Shown: positions 9,871 through 21,000 of the stretch, piece by piece | Numbering within the stretch: position 1 is the first letter of the stretch | Layout: each line of letters begins with the position of its first letter | Assembly: GCA_036936605.1 (NCBI GenBank) | Contig: JAUPFV010000005.1 | Location: 46,334,742 to 46,398,741, forward strand | Reading direction: 5' to 3' | DNA length: 64,000 nt | Origin: Limnanthes douglasii subsp. nivea | Lineage: Eukaryota; Streptophyta; Magnoliopsida; Brassicales; Limnanthaceae | Program-made: the position numbers and the translations under genes | The notes under the pieces: generated by a model | What the model was told of the DNA's origin: nothing | The model's database searches: none | The model's input: the letters and a program-made list of their open reading frames with translations, nothing else

Positions 9871-10429
9871 TGCACGTTGCAGGGATCTGGGAATTATTGA
9901 ACAAACACCAAAATCAACAATCAACTACCTAATGCACATCTAACATACATAATATTTCTCAGGAAAGTATTACCATTACATGCAACTAAACTTCTACCCT
10001 GCCTTCGACGATAAACCCAGAAACTGAGCAACTATCGTCAGTATATACTTCATTCTAGTATAAAAAGCAACGCCTATCGTGAAGTAACAGAAAAAAGTGG
10101 TTCAAATTCGTCAAAAACGCAAAAAAAGTACACTTTCCACGATAATGCATACCTGTTAAATTTCACCGGTCGGAGAACGAGATTGAAGCTTTCGGAGACG
10201 ACTTCACGACAACTTTGTCGAACAGAAGGTGTGTAGTTGGAGTGAGTAAAAGACGCTGACCGGTGCGATAGCGTTGAAGGTGTGAACGGTGAGAAGCTGT
10301 AGGGTTTTTTACTTTGAGAGAGAGAGAGAGTATCACGAAGTCGAACGGTTTTCTGGTGGTTTCTAAAATCAGACTTTGGGTTTGTTTAGGGTGATAGGAA
10401 GGTGGAAAAAGTGGGTTCGAACTGAAAAA

Positions 10430-10560
10430 TGGGTATATATAGTCGAGGGGTATTTTTGTCCAATTTATTAGTCTAGGTATTAAGTAATACTATGTAAAAT
10501 TTGGGTAGTGCCGGGTAATAAGATAGTTGAGTGGGTATTTTCTGGTACTTTTCTCTATAG
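10430..10560 (-). repeat. Terminal block of element A
   Basis: Read on the minus strand it runs AAAATACCCACTCAACTA, CTTATTACC, a spacer, then CTATATATACCCATTTTT. Element B has the same sequence of blocks at about 53815-53945 (AAAATACTCACTCAACTA, CCTAATTACC, ATTATATATACTCATTTTT). Neither has an identified target-site duplication. Confidence 0.6.
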
Positions 10561-10569
10561 AAAATCCCC

Positions 10570-11760
10570 AGATCATATAACATCGGGTATTTGGCAACCG
10601 ATATTTTAATATTATTATCTAAGAAAAATTTATAAAAAACACAAGGTCGAGACTTGAGATTGTTTTCATTCTTACATGATCACGATATCTAGGTTCTAAG
10701 ACATTCGATAAAATGTATGATTCCTTACATGATCCCACATATCTATTCTGTCAATAGTCCCGACAATATCCTTTGTCTAAATGAAACATATGACACAATC
10801 TGATGATAATGCTCAAGTTTATTATTAGTCTTTATAATATACCAAATGCAGGTTTTTATTCCAGTTTTGCTTGCAGTACATTATGTAATCCCTCCCTTGA
10901 TGACCTTATTCATAGTGAATTGATCTCTGAACATAGACGATAGTGCCTTAAGATTCGGGGAGACCCTGAAATTAGTTGGTTGAAGAAATTTTCTTTGAAA
11001 CTCATAAAGAAAACCCAACAAAATAAGCAGTCATCAGCTCTCAAGGTTAACATTAAATTCTTAAATTGTTCTTAGTAATAGTACGGATCTCCAGATCTCG
11101 CGTACTTATCAATTTTATATTGATCAAATTTTTGGGGTAGTTATCTAGCTAATATTCTTTTGTGCCAACTGGGATTGGGTCATGCTAGACCTTTAGAGGT
11201 AAAAATAAACCTCGACGACGTCCTTTAACCCTGGATACAAAGTCTAACCTTGATAAATTTTTAAATAAGATTGAATAGAGCTCATAAAGTGATGAATATG
11301 ATGTTTAGGTGATTAACATAATGGTTTGGATAATATTATCTGAACCCTGTAACTGTTCCCAAACATGAACACGAGGTCTCACAAGATGATGTATTGAAGA
11401 GTCTGTCGAGGTCTCACAAGATGATATATTGGTTGCGGATGGCGCATATGTTGAAAAATTCATTGGTGTTGTCTGAATTTGTTAGTTCAATTTTTTATTG
11501 ATTTTGATTTTTATAATAGTACTGCAAACTAAACCGTTAAAACTTGGTCATATTACGATTTATTTTCTGTTCGGTTCGAGTCCATATCCCAGTTATAAAA
11601 AATCATTAACATTCTTAAATTCAGTTACAAAAAACTCCTAAATCCATATAACATCGGATGAAATTGCAACTCATATTTGAATATTATTATCTAGAAATTT
11701 TTTATAAAAAACACAAGGTCGAGAGTTGAGATTGTTTTCATTCTTACGCTGTTCAACATT
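10570..11760 (+). repeat. Pair of ~110-bp direct repeats in non-coding DNA
   Basis: The segments at about 10574-10676 and 11645-11752 share ATATAACATCGG at the start, AATATTATTATCTA in the middle and TTGAGATTGTTTTCATTC at the end. Their offset is about 1073 bp. The DNA between has no credible ORF; it has a small tandem duplication of GAGGTCTCACAAGATGAT at 11371 and 11409. It may be an old LTR-like or duplicated segment; the identity is unknown. Confidence 0.7.
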
Positions 11761-12104
11761 TTCCAATCAAAATTAGATTCTAAGTCTCAAATTTGAATTT
11801 GGCAACATATCTCGACAGCTTTTGGTAAATTTGGAGGTCTGACATGTGACCGCATCAATACCACCCGTAATCAGAGGTCTCTAATAAATACTAGAAAGTT
11901 CATAAAAGGTCTCCCCTTTCAACACTACGATATAAAAAATAAAAAACACAAATGGGATAAATTTACTGTAGTGCCAGCTTACGTTACGAAAACGAAATAA
12001 AAAACCGACATATAAGTTCTCTCTTATCATTCAATAAATAAAAGAGATAGAGATAGAGATGAGGTGTGCGAAGAGAGAAGAGGTAAGAAGGATGTTAACA
12101 AGAG

Positions 12105-12203
12105 GCATACATGCACAGACGTACGTGTCCAAGTATGGAGCCGAGACATTAACAGGTGTCTCATAAAAGTCCAATCTTTCTATCTCTATTTCATCTATTT
12201 ATA
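12105..12203 (+). promoter_or_regulatory. Seed-type promoter elements of TIP3
   Basis: An RY element CATGCA at 12110-12115 lies 8 bp from an ABRE-like ACGTGTC at 12123-12129. A TATA-like TATTTATA lies at about 12196-12203, some 60 bp before the start codon. RY plus ABRE pairs are the known signature of ABI3/ABI5-type seed regulation, which suits a TIP3 gene. Binding is inferred. Confidence 0.6.
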
Positions 12204-12264
12204 CTTTAATATCAAATTCTCTCTAAAAGAGAAAAGCAAGAACAGAGATCTTAGATAAGCAAAA

Positions 12265-13232
12265 ATGGCTACCCCTTCAGCTCGTAGAAACTATGCATTC
12301 GGAACTTCTAATGAAGCTTCTCATCCCGACTCTTTCAGATCAGCTTTGGCTGAGTTTCTCTCCACTTTCGTCTTCGTTTTCATCGGCGAAGGCGCTGTCC
12401 TCTCTCTCTGTATGTACTCTCTACTAGTAATATATAAAAATTCTTTTCTATATGTTATTACCATTTTGAGTTTGATGGTTGTGTTTTGTAGACAAGATTG
12501 GGACTCTTTCGTCATCACCTGCATGGTTGGTATTGGTTGCACTAGCGCATGCGTTTGCTTTGTTTGCTGCAGTGTCGGCATGCATTAACATATCCGGTGG
12601 ACATGTGAATCCTGCTGTTACTTTGGGTGCACTTGTGGGCGGTAGGATTTCTTTGGTTCGAGCTATCTACTACTGGATTGCTCAGCTCTTGGCCGCTGTC
12701 CTCGCTTGTCTCTTATTGCGGCTTGCTACTAATGGCATGGTAGGATCTGGCTATCTCTGTGTTTATATAAGTAAAACTGGTTTAGGATTCGGACATGCAA
12801 GGTTTAAGTTTTGATATTGATGTTTGTAATATTGAGATGCAGAGACCAATTGGGTTTTTAGTGGCAGCTGGAGTTGGACAGTTGAATGCGGTGGTGCTAG
12901 AGATCATTCTGACATTCACTTTGGTCTACACCGTTTACGCAACAACGGTGGACCCAAAAAGAGGAAGTTTGGGGATCATTGGGCCACTGGCAGTTGGTCT
13001 CATAGTTGGGGCGAACATATTGGTAGGAGGTCCGTTTAGCGGAGCATCCATGAACCCGGCGAGAGCATTTGGACCGGCATTGGTTGGGTGGAGGTGGGAT
13101 GACCACTGGGTTTATTGGGTAGGTCCTTTCGTGGGAGCTGCTTTGGCTGCACTGGTTTATGAGTATGCTGTGATACCCAACGACCCACCTCATCATCACA
13201 CCCATCAGCCCCTGGCGCCTGAAGACTACTAG
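12265..13232 (+). CDS. TIP3: Tonoplast intrinsic protein, TIP3 class aquaporin
   Basis: Three exons: 12265-12409, 12492-12739 and 12843-13232. Joined they give 783 nt, or 260 residues. The N-terminus [13 protein letters not shown], the motif [10 protein letters not shown] and the C-terminus HQPLAPEDY are typical of TIP3, the protein-storage-vacuole aquaporins of maturing seeds. Both NPA boxes are intact (SGGHVNPAV and [11 protein letters not shown]). The visible selectivity-filter residues are His in helix 2 (LAHAFAL), Ile in helix 5 (GLIVG), and Ala and Arg in loop E, an H-I-A-R set known for several TIPs. Six membrane helices are apparent. Introns have GT/AG ends and are short (82 and 103 bp). 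Expected role: water transport across the vacuole membrane. The start follows a plausible leader; nothing is broken. Confidence 0.95.
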
Positions 13233-13362
13233 ACGGGGACAGGAACAGTTCCTTTTTGTTGTATGCTTGTGTTGTTGTGTGTTGTGTTTTAATACCTGTA
13301 ATTGTGTACGAAAATTCCGGAGTTTTCTTCAGGTTGTGTACCTAGATGTTTTTAATAATGTC

Positions 13363-13368
13363 AATAAA
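13363..13368 (+). terminator. Polyadenylation signal of TIP3
   Basis: AATAAA about 130 nt after the stop codon, following a TTGTGTTG-rich stretch that could be the far-upstream element. Confidence 0.6.
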
Positions 13369-14009
13369 GAACAAATTTTGTTCCTTTCACCTCTCGGTGA
13401 TATTAAGACTTGTTTAGTATGAAGATCGAGTGTAAGCATGAATAGTATATATATAATGCTCTTTTGGTTGATCAACTCATTAGTATCAAAGAAAAACTCT
13501 GGAGAAAGCATTGTTCATTCATTAGGAACAGGAACAAATAAGGGTTTTCAAAATAGCCTGAGATGTTTTAAAATATTTATTAATAAGGGAATTATTACTC
13601 GGTTGGATGAGCCATGAATTTCATAACCTCATTAATAAGGGAGGTATGAGTCGGTGATCTGGGTTTGGATCAGTTATGAGGTACACTTCAGTTTATAATT
13701 ATTGTTTTCTAGTTTGAAATCAATCATTGGATGTAACAAATTTTAAAATATACTTATTTCGACTCATCAATATATGTAATGTTGGTTATACTAGCGTGTA
13801 AAAAAGAAGGTGTCAAAATTAATTTTTGGATCACAATTTGATCACAAGGAATACGTTTTGTTTTGAAGTTTCAAAACGTTCAGACAAGAGATTATAGAAC
13901 TTTTCAGCACATTTTCATGTTGATGCAATACTTTAGAAAAGTGTTGATTAGAAAATGCTATAATTTTAGAAGGGTTGATTGGAAAATGGTTTGATAGAGG
14001 AAGGTTTGT

Positions 14010-14320
14010 GGTTTAAATTGTTGTCTGTCATTTAGTCTTTCGATTAAAAAATTGCTATTTAGTTTTTCGATTAAAAAATCAAGGGTGAGTGTTCTTTAAT
14101 TATTAAAAATTTATAAATTTAGTTCCCGGACGTGATATTTTTTCTGGTTTTGTCGCGTCACCATAGTTAAATGGAAATATCATAGTTTTGTCGCGTGTCA
14201 TCATAGTTAAAATTTTTCGATTTTTAATTTCATTTTTAGTTTTTTGAATTTAATATTTTTTGAATTTTTTTATTTTTAAATTTTTTTTATTTTTTTTATT
14301 TTTCTGAAAATAAAGCTGGA
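14010..14320 (+). repeat. Left terminal inverted repeat
   Basis: The inverted partner of 15595-15852, with order and words conserved as described for the element. It grades into a T-rich tract near 14270-14330. Confidence 0.7.
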
Positions 14321-14984
14321 CAATATTTGCCACACTATGTTTTCTTTTTCTTTTGTTTTTATTTTCTTTTTCTTTTTCTTTTGTTTTTATGAGATATGAT
14401 GTTAATCGATGAAGCTCTTTGGTTTCCATTTGCTTTTTCTTTGAAGTAATTAGATTTTGTTTCAGACACTTTTCATGTGCTCAATACTTGCATCTCCACT
14501 ATGGTGTTGCACTTTTTTCCTTATAAGTTTTTGATCTTCTGTCACCCGTATAAATATATCTACTTATTAAAGGAAACAAAAATATAAACATACACATCAC
14601 AGTGGTTCACTTCAGTTATAACCGAGAGTACACTTCTCAGTTGGAGACTTCTGTTTTTTTTTCTATTTTTCTTTTTTTAAACTTTTTAAAACTGATTGAT
14701 CTCAAGGTTTGTGCACAGATTTTTGTTCAGAATTTGGTACATAGAACCTTAATAGTAAAAGGTAAAAATAAAATAACAAAATTATCAAGCAGAGTGTATT
14801 TAATTAGTAACAATGAATCAGACCCACATTAATTATATATAATTAACTCGTGATTTCTAGACAGAAATAAAATTCCAATCTAATAATAAAGACTATAGAA
14901 TGATTAAGACAATCTCTTATGTGACATAAATTTAAATACTTATCACAAATACTGGAAGCTAAAACAAGTACTTATATCATCCAG

Positions 14985-15343
14985 ACGCAAAGGTCGTGCC
15001 GATAACAGAAAAGGAATCGAGAATCCACAAGTACGACGTAGTCGCAAGAGAGGACAGTTTTGCTCATATCGATCTCGAATTCAAGTTTTTTGGATTTTTT
15101 GGTGGAGTTATCGGCGGGTTGGGACAGAGTTATAGGCCGGATTACGTCAGAGTGAAGATTTGGACAAGCATAGTGGTTATGGGAGACAGTAAAGAGTTCG
15201 GGACGACTTCCCTTATGAAGGTGGATTGTACCGTATCTCGGTTTAACGACGGAAACGACGGTGGTAATTTTGAATTTGAAAAAAACGGTGGAACTCCCAG
15301 GGTTGAGCTGTGGAGGGGTATGAATGGACAAGTGATAGAATAA
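14985..15343 (+). pseudogene. Captured 3' exon of a Root_cap family gene
   Basis: After a splice-acceptor-like ATCCAG at 14979-14984, an open frame of 118 codons runs to the stop at 15343. It reads AKVVPITEKESRIHKYD, then FAHIDLEFKFFG, GGLGQSYRPDYV, VVMGDSKEFGTTSL and DCTVSRF, matching the order of the Root_cap domain (PF06830). That domain is known from root-cap and LEA-related secreted proteins of about 300-350 residues; the N-terminal two thirds are missing here. No stop codon interrupts the exon. It lies between the long TIRs, so it was probably captured by the transposon. Whether it is transcribed is unknown. Confidence 0.75.
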
Positions 15344-15571
15344 AACAAAAGGTTTAATTTCAAATTTGAAAAAGATACCAAAATAAAATGAGATCATTAG
15401 CCATGAAAGGACCACTGGTAAAATTTAGACCGAGTGAAGGAAATATATCACTTATACAAGTATATGACATACACGTTTCTCATTTATATCACCAAATGAA
15501 ATATCATTATAAAAGTGTAAAAAATTTGGTGTTTCAATTTTCTTTTTAGAAAAAAAACACGAAAAAAACAT

Positions 15572-15596
15572 GAGTATCGCAAATTTTGCGATACTC
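15572..15596. repeat. Perfect hairpin beside right TIR
   Basis: Twelve-bp arms (GAGTATCGCAAA and its complement) around one central T, at the inner edge of the right terminal repeat. Confidence 0.85.
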
Positions 15597-15618
15597 TGTT
15601 TTCAGAAAAATAAGAAAA

Positions 15619-15649
<31 letters not shown>

Positions 15650-15852
15650 TTTAAAGGGTAAAAATGAAATTAAAAGTCGAGGGACCATATGTGAGACAAG
15701 AACCACGGCGGAACCAGGGAGAATAATACCACGGGCGGGGACTAAATTTATAGATTTTCAATAGTCAAAGGATCCTCACCCATGATTTTTTAGTCGATGG
15801 ACTAAATGGCAGAAAACGTACTAGTCGAAGGACTAGACAACGATTTAAGCCC
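15595..15852 (-). repeat. Right terminal inverted repeat
   Basis: The inverted partner of 14010-14320. The inner edge is an A-rich tract, matching the T-rich inner edge of the left repeat. Confidence 0.7.
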
Positions 15853-16502
15853 TATTGAGTATATATTATTTGTCATTTTATTATATGGATGCAATTTTTC
15901 CTGCCGAGAGATAATTTTATTAGTAGGTGAGTAGAGCTTGACGTTATAAAAAAAAGTATAATAATGCATCTATGGATACAATATTATGGAATTCTAATGT
16001 GAGATGTATGCCTTTTCAAGGTTTATCATTATAACCTCCAAGTAAAGGATATCATACTAAAAAAAATCTTTCAACATATAAAAAATCCAAAAGATGGTAA
16101 GCTCAACCATAATTTAAGGAACATACACCATGATTGAAAAGATAAAACTTGAAACTTGGATGATTGTGAATTAGTTACAATATGCTTTTGGTTTGTCTAA
16201 GTTTTCATAATTAATTGTACTAACATAGCGTGCTCTTTTCTAACTTCATGGTGCACTCTTTTTAAATTTAGTGGCATACAAATGTTCTATTGTCTGCATA
16301 GTCAGATTTTATTGATATGTTTGTAATTCATATTCGTGATAATGTACGTCTCACATATTGTAGGAAAATATAAGACACGAATAACCATCTAAACTCCCTC
16401 ATAAGAAAATGAAAATAGTCGATTTTTCATTATTTTAAAACGTAAAAAGGGTTGAATAGTGTAAAAAGATGGTTAGATCATCCAAGTAATTCAGATAAAA
16501 AA

Positions 16503-16771
16503 GAAGGGTTGGCCAACCGACTCATTTAGATGATATACATGAAAGGATTGACGGCCAATTCTCTTAGAAAAACAAAGAGTGTTCGTCCATCCAATTCCAT
16601 CGTATAAATAGGAGGAATTGGTCTGTCGACTTCCTTAAATAAACAAGAAAGGGCCGGTCAGATGACTCTTTTAGATGAATAAGTAATGACCGGCTAGTGG
16701 ACTCCTTTAGATAAACAAAGAAGGATCAACCAACCGACCTCTTCACATAAACAAAGAGAGATTGGTTTTTT
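16503..16771 (+). repeat. ~36-bp minisatellite, about seven diverged units
   Basis: Units follow the pattern CCGGCCAACCGACTC then TTTAGATAAACAAAGAAGG, with heavy drift. Good examples start near 16503, 16653, 16689 and 16725. No coding potential is seen. Confidence 0.7.
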
Positions 16772-16956
16772 TTATGGATAAGATGTGATCCTACTGTCGA
16801 CTAGTCATTATGATATTATCATTTCGAGAGGATATATTACAAAAGCAAGATAACAACGGGATAATAATGAGGATTAAGTATAAGTATCTATTATATAAAT
16901 ACTCGAGTTAGTATCGATAGTTCGTAAGAGCTTATTATCATCTGGATCGATACATT

Positions 16957-17055
16957 AAGGTTTGCTTATTCAGTGGAAAAATATGATCAATTGTACAAAA
17001 ATATTAAAGGTTTGCTTATTCAGTACAAAAATATGATCAATTGTACAAAAATATT
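16957..17055 (+). repeat. 50-bp tandem duplication
   Basis: Two nearly identical units starting AAGGTTTGCTTATTCAGT at 16957 and 17007, differing at about three positions. Confidence 0.9.
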
Positions 17056-17078
17056 AGATACGGTAACCGTATCTAATA
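17052..17078. repeat. 27-bp perfect inverted repeat
   Basis: TATTAGATACGGT, one A, then the exact complement. It abuts the 50-bp duplication. Confidence 0.9.
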
Positions 17079-17810
17079 CCACTTATTACGGACCTAATAT
17101 CGTTCGCCATGAGGCACCCATGTTGTGAAAACCTAGCGGCACGAGCGTAAAAAAATCATATGGCACACAAACAATATAATGGTTGGATAATAGGGATTAT
17201 GAATAATTACATGTCATATTAAGACTCAAATTAGTATCAAGATATAGTAATAGTTTATATTTGTTTTCACCGACGGGTTGATGCTAGCTCGTCTATTGGG
17301 AAAATATGGATCATGATATTTTCCCCACATTATTCATGAGCATCCTCGTTATTACTTAGTCAATTCAAACCTCTAGTGTGCACATCTTACGTGTCCTCAC
17401 TCTAGCTTTGCAACAAAAATTCTCTGTGTTAGTCTTCTACCTTTCTTGGTTTCCTACTTTTACGTTAATATGTCTTGACATTATCCAATTGTTTGTATCA
17501 TGCTTGTTTTTACCGGTATTCATTTACTCTGTGAAACTATGTATTACATTGTGTTGTGCTAAATAATTGGGATTATTCATTCGCCTATGTTGTACACACC
17601 TAACAGATCGAGCCATAAATTCTCATATGACTTATAAGAAATATAGTTGGATAGTGGAGATTCGTATAAGTCGTTATCATATGAAGATTTGAGTTAGTAT
17701 CAACAAGGTCTAAGAGTTCATCATTATTTTCATACAGAGTTTAAGATTATCTTATCCGTTGGGAAAATATGAACCGTGATACAAGGATCTATAAAAAAAT
17801 AGAGACATAA

Positions 17811-18000
17811 TTTCCTCACCATTTGAGGACTTTAGTTCTAAAGCAAGATGCAAATTAAAAAAAATAAGTACAAAAGTATATCAACTTGCTAGAAATAAAA
17901 TTCCCTCACCATTTGAGGACTTTAGTTCTAAAGCAAGATACAATTTTTTTTAAAAGAACAAAAGTGTCTTTACTGCCTGAAGACTTTAATTCAAAGTAAA
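17811..18000 (+). repeat. 90-bp period duplication
   Basis: The block CCTCACCATTTGAGGACT and its following bases recurs at 17811-17850 and 17901-17940 with about two differences. A third, weaker copy (CTGAAGACTTTAATTC) lies near 17970. Confidence 0.8.
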
Positions 18001-21000
18001 AAAACAAAATATAACACAAATCCATGACTATAGCAAAATATTTATGTTGATGGACTATACGTTCTTCCACGATAAAAAGAATTTTTACAAAACCGAATGC
18101 TAAGATGAATCTCACCTACATATTAGGGATTTCGTGTCCCAAATAGATGTTCATAACTTCAAATAACCTTATTATTTTGAGATGAAAAGATATATAGAAT
18201 CTCCAGTTAAAGACATCAGTGTGGAATACAATCTTGGGAGACAATGCCAAAGAAATAAGATCTCCAAAGAATTGAAAGCCCAATGTTTAAGCCTAAAATG
18301 ATACCTTATTTAAGCTAATATTTGGCTAGAGATGAAGGTTCAATATATATGTACTTAATAGTTTGTATATTGGTTAGAACTATCAGCTCGAGATCATGGA
18401 AATGGTTTGTTGAGCCATGTTTTTTGAGGTTGCTCCGCTTCTTGCTCGTTTGTTGGAAGGTCGCAATGACACGTCATATTGTCCAATGTATCTTTTTTAA
18501 AACGATAGCTCCACAATGGTCAACTATTGGTGTTGAAATCTTGCACTCAGAATTCCAAGAGAGGTCCAATTGTGCAAGTGAATCATAATAACAACTATTT
18601 GATATTCCACACTCTCGTTTTATTCTTCGAGATGCATCATCTAACCACCTTTATGCATTTCTATATGATCCCCTCTCAGCAACATTACACTTCATTACCT
18701 CTTAAATTTTACGAAGTTTTTCCCTTTACCTATTATAAGAACAATAAAATTTAAGACTTTACCTTCTACAAAAAGGGGCTTAAATTTTCGATTTTCCCAG
18801 AAGACAAGTATCAGTAGTCGGTAATAAGCTAAGACTATTTGGAAATTAGAGGCCTAAAGTGTTTGGTAAAGTATGATTAAGGATCGATGGTGGTGTTAGG
18901 TAGCTTTGGTGGATCTAATGAGAAAGTTTGAGGTGGATGACGACGATAACTGAATTAAGTGTCACTACCAAAGTTTTAGTGTGCAAAAGAGACTGATATC
19001 ATTCACCAATACTTATGGGTAAGTAGTTCTACATTTTATTTTCATTTACCCATTAATCATTGGTCCAACATAAAGAGAAGATGAGATTCGCAATCAATGC
19101 ATATAAATGCGTGAATGCCAAAATTATTTAGTAAATAAAACTAATAATGAATGTGGAATCACGTGAAGTACACATATGATTTGCATTGAATAAAACAATT
19201 AAGATCGATTATCTTAAAAGAAGACAACTTTGAGAATGGTATAATCATACTTCTTCAAAATATGAGCAGCCAAACCTCTACAAGAGAGCCAAACTCCTTA
19301 GAAAAACAAGTTAGGTCTAATCTATTCGAACCTTGGACCCCCGTGCTAAGAGCAACACGACCAAGTGTCTGACTTGGGCATATCATTGTAGCATCCGACC
19401 TTTGGAGTATTCAGTATTGTCTTGCCCTAAATCGTGAGTCGAGCATCATAACTAAACATGAAAATTAATACCATTTAAAATGGTTCAGTCTTGGGTTATA
19501 AGCTAGTCAGAGACCAACATGTATAAGGGTTCCTTACCTCAAGGAGGATTCGTTAATCCAATAATCATTTTAAGTGATTTAAATGGATAGAATACTACAT
19601 GTCTTCACTCTTTTTACCTTGTTGGCGAGGATTTCAATAAGAGAAATTGGTGACAGTATCATTCAGTATAGCTAACATTCATGCAGTTATGACATATGGA
19701 ACGGTTGACTGCCAAAACAGTATTATACTTTTGTATCGATTTTACTATAAAAAAATACTGATAAATGGAGTTTTGTTTAGTTAAGCCATTATCCGATCTT
19801 AGATTAGCCATGTATTATAGATTGTTTAAGTAATACTTATTAAATTATATATGTATTCTAATTTTTGCACGAGCTTAATGTGCGCCCAAACCCATAAAAT
19901 CCATTGATAAATAAGGTGTGATGGATTGATGAAGACTAAAATTATCATAGTAAAACCCGAACTAATAAAAAGCTCACTACATTTGAACCTAAATTGAAAA
20001 TGAGGTCATATTATAATCCACTTGAACCCTAGCATACGATGAGCTCAAATTATAACTGAGTCGTACCTTATTATATAAAATGTTCCTCTAATTAAGATTA
20101 AATCAATTGTATTTATGTTTAGATAGTTATATTATTTAGGATAAGATTAATTATGTGTTAGTTATAACAATTAATCTAGATTTATTTCCTAGGTCATTAT
20201 GCATTTATTTTTTTATGTTAATTATGTAATAACTACTATAAATAAGACTCTATCTTTAGAGCAAAAAGATCGAAATTTTTAATTCTTACTTCTTAGTGGA
20301 ATATTTAATCATTTTGATCAGATATGTGATACTAAAAAAAATCACATATGCCTGCATGATTGCACAACTAGATGTTATCATTATTTGATAAATATTTTAG
20401 TACAAACTTATTCATCTTCTTCCATCAACTTCATCTATCATATAATATATCTTCTACAAAATACTTCCATTTTTATATATGAACTATCTTAAAACACTAG
20501 TAATCCTTGTTTGAAATCAACACCATAGTCATATTGATTATAATAATAGCTTAAATAGTCTAAACTAGAAGACATAGTTGTAGCTTAAGTTCATTAGATA
20601 CTAAATAGGACATCAAATATTTTGCAATGCTTCAAAGTAGTAGCCTAAATGCTAAACAGAAACAGCTTCCTCACAGTTTTCATCTATAAGGATGGTTTGT
20701 TGGGAGGTTTTGGAATTAATCCGAGCACCTTGAACATTTCATGATCAGCATCAAGATCGTTACTATGAGTGGTCAACAACTTATCACCTTTGAAGATAAA
20801 ATTGTCACTAATGAGGAAGTATAATATCTGCTCGGGTAAGGATAAATTAACTCTGTCATCCAATAATCTCATCATTGCTTTTGGCATTACAATTCATGTT
20901 GTGCCAATCATCCAAATCATTTCCCATATTTCAACTGGTTTATGATCTTGAAGCGGTGTGTCTTTCACTGCAACAAGTGTATTAATGGGAAAACTTCATG

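Larger units (their letters stand above)
6373..10560 (-). mobile_element. Element A: MULE-like element with a ULP-associated type gene, 3' part cut off
   Basis: On the minus strand a terminal block (10560-10430) is followed by a non-coding leader, then coding exons from 9644 down to 6389. The terminal block and the order leader, palindromic intron, 'SYYRSGLVSLLKLL' exon are shared with element B at 53.6-56 kb, which defines both as one family. The coding part resembles the N-terminal region of plant ULP1-like genes carried by MULEs (the KAONASHI group is the known precedent). No ULP1 protease domain is present before the LTR retrotransposon interrupts at about 6.37-6.40 kb, so the remainder probably lies left of the window. 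Confidence 0.6.
14010..15852 (+). mobile_element. Pack-MULE-like element carrying a Root_cap exon
   Basis: Two inverted terminal repeats of roughly 250-300 bp frame the element. The left begins TTTAAATTGTTGTCTGTC at 14012; the right, read inward from 15852, begins GGGCTTAAATCGTTGTCT. Shared blocks follow in the same order: CATTTAGTC, CGATTAAAAAATCA versus CGACTAAAAAATCA, GGGTGAG, TATAAATTTAGT, and a TTTTAATTTCATTTTTA block. Inside is a fragment of a host gene. Long TIRs around captured gene pieces are the hallmark of Pack-MULEs. I could not find a clean 9-bp target-site duplication. Confidence 0.7.
16845..17790 (+). repeat. Three dispersed copies of a ~150-bp repeat
   Basis: The copies centre on 16905, 17228 and 17691. 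Each has the order GGATAnTnGnGATTA, GAGTTAGTATC (or AAATTAGTATC), a TCATnATT block and finally TGGnAAAATATGnnC. The spacing is irregular (about 323 and 463 bp). They look like an old non-coding repeat family. Confidence 0.6.

Noticed and set aside
12321..13205. Minus-strand frames across TIP3
   Set aside because: Shadows of the aquaporin exons, whose sense reading is complete.
14010..14020. 9-bp target-site duplication for the Root_cap element
   Set aside because: The bases flanking the two TIR ends do not match; not claimed.
14972..15415. Minus-strand 147-codon frame over the Root_cap exon
   Set aside because: It is the antisense of the plus-strand Root_cap reading, which has clear family motifs.
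18322..18754. Plus-strand frames of 75-88 codons
   Set aside because: No recognisable domain, no exon structure, and composition like the AT-rich surroundings.
20098..20330. Possible solo LTR with TATAAATA
   Set aside because: No TG..CA boundaries, purine tract or second copy could be identified.
20684..20887. Minus-strand 67-codon frame (LLDDRVNLSLPEQILYFLI)
   Set aside because: Reads like protein but I recognise no family, and flanking sequence has stops with no convincing exons.
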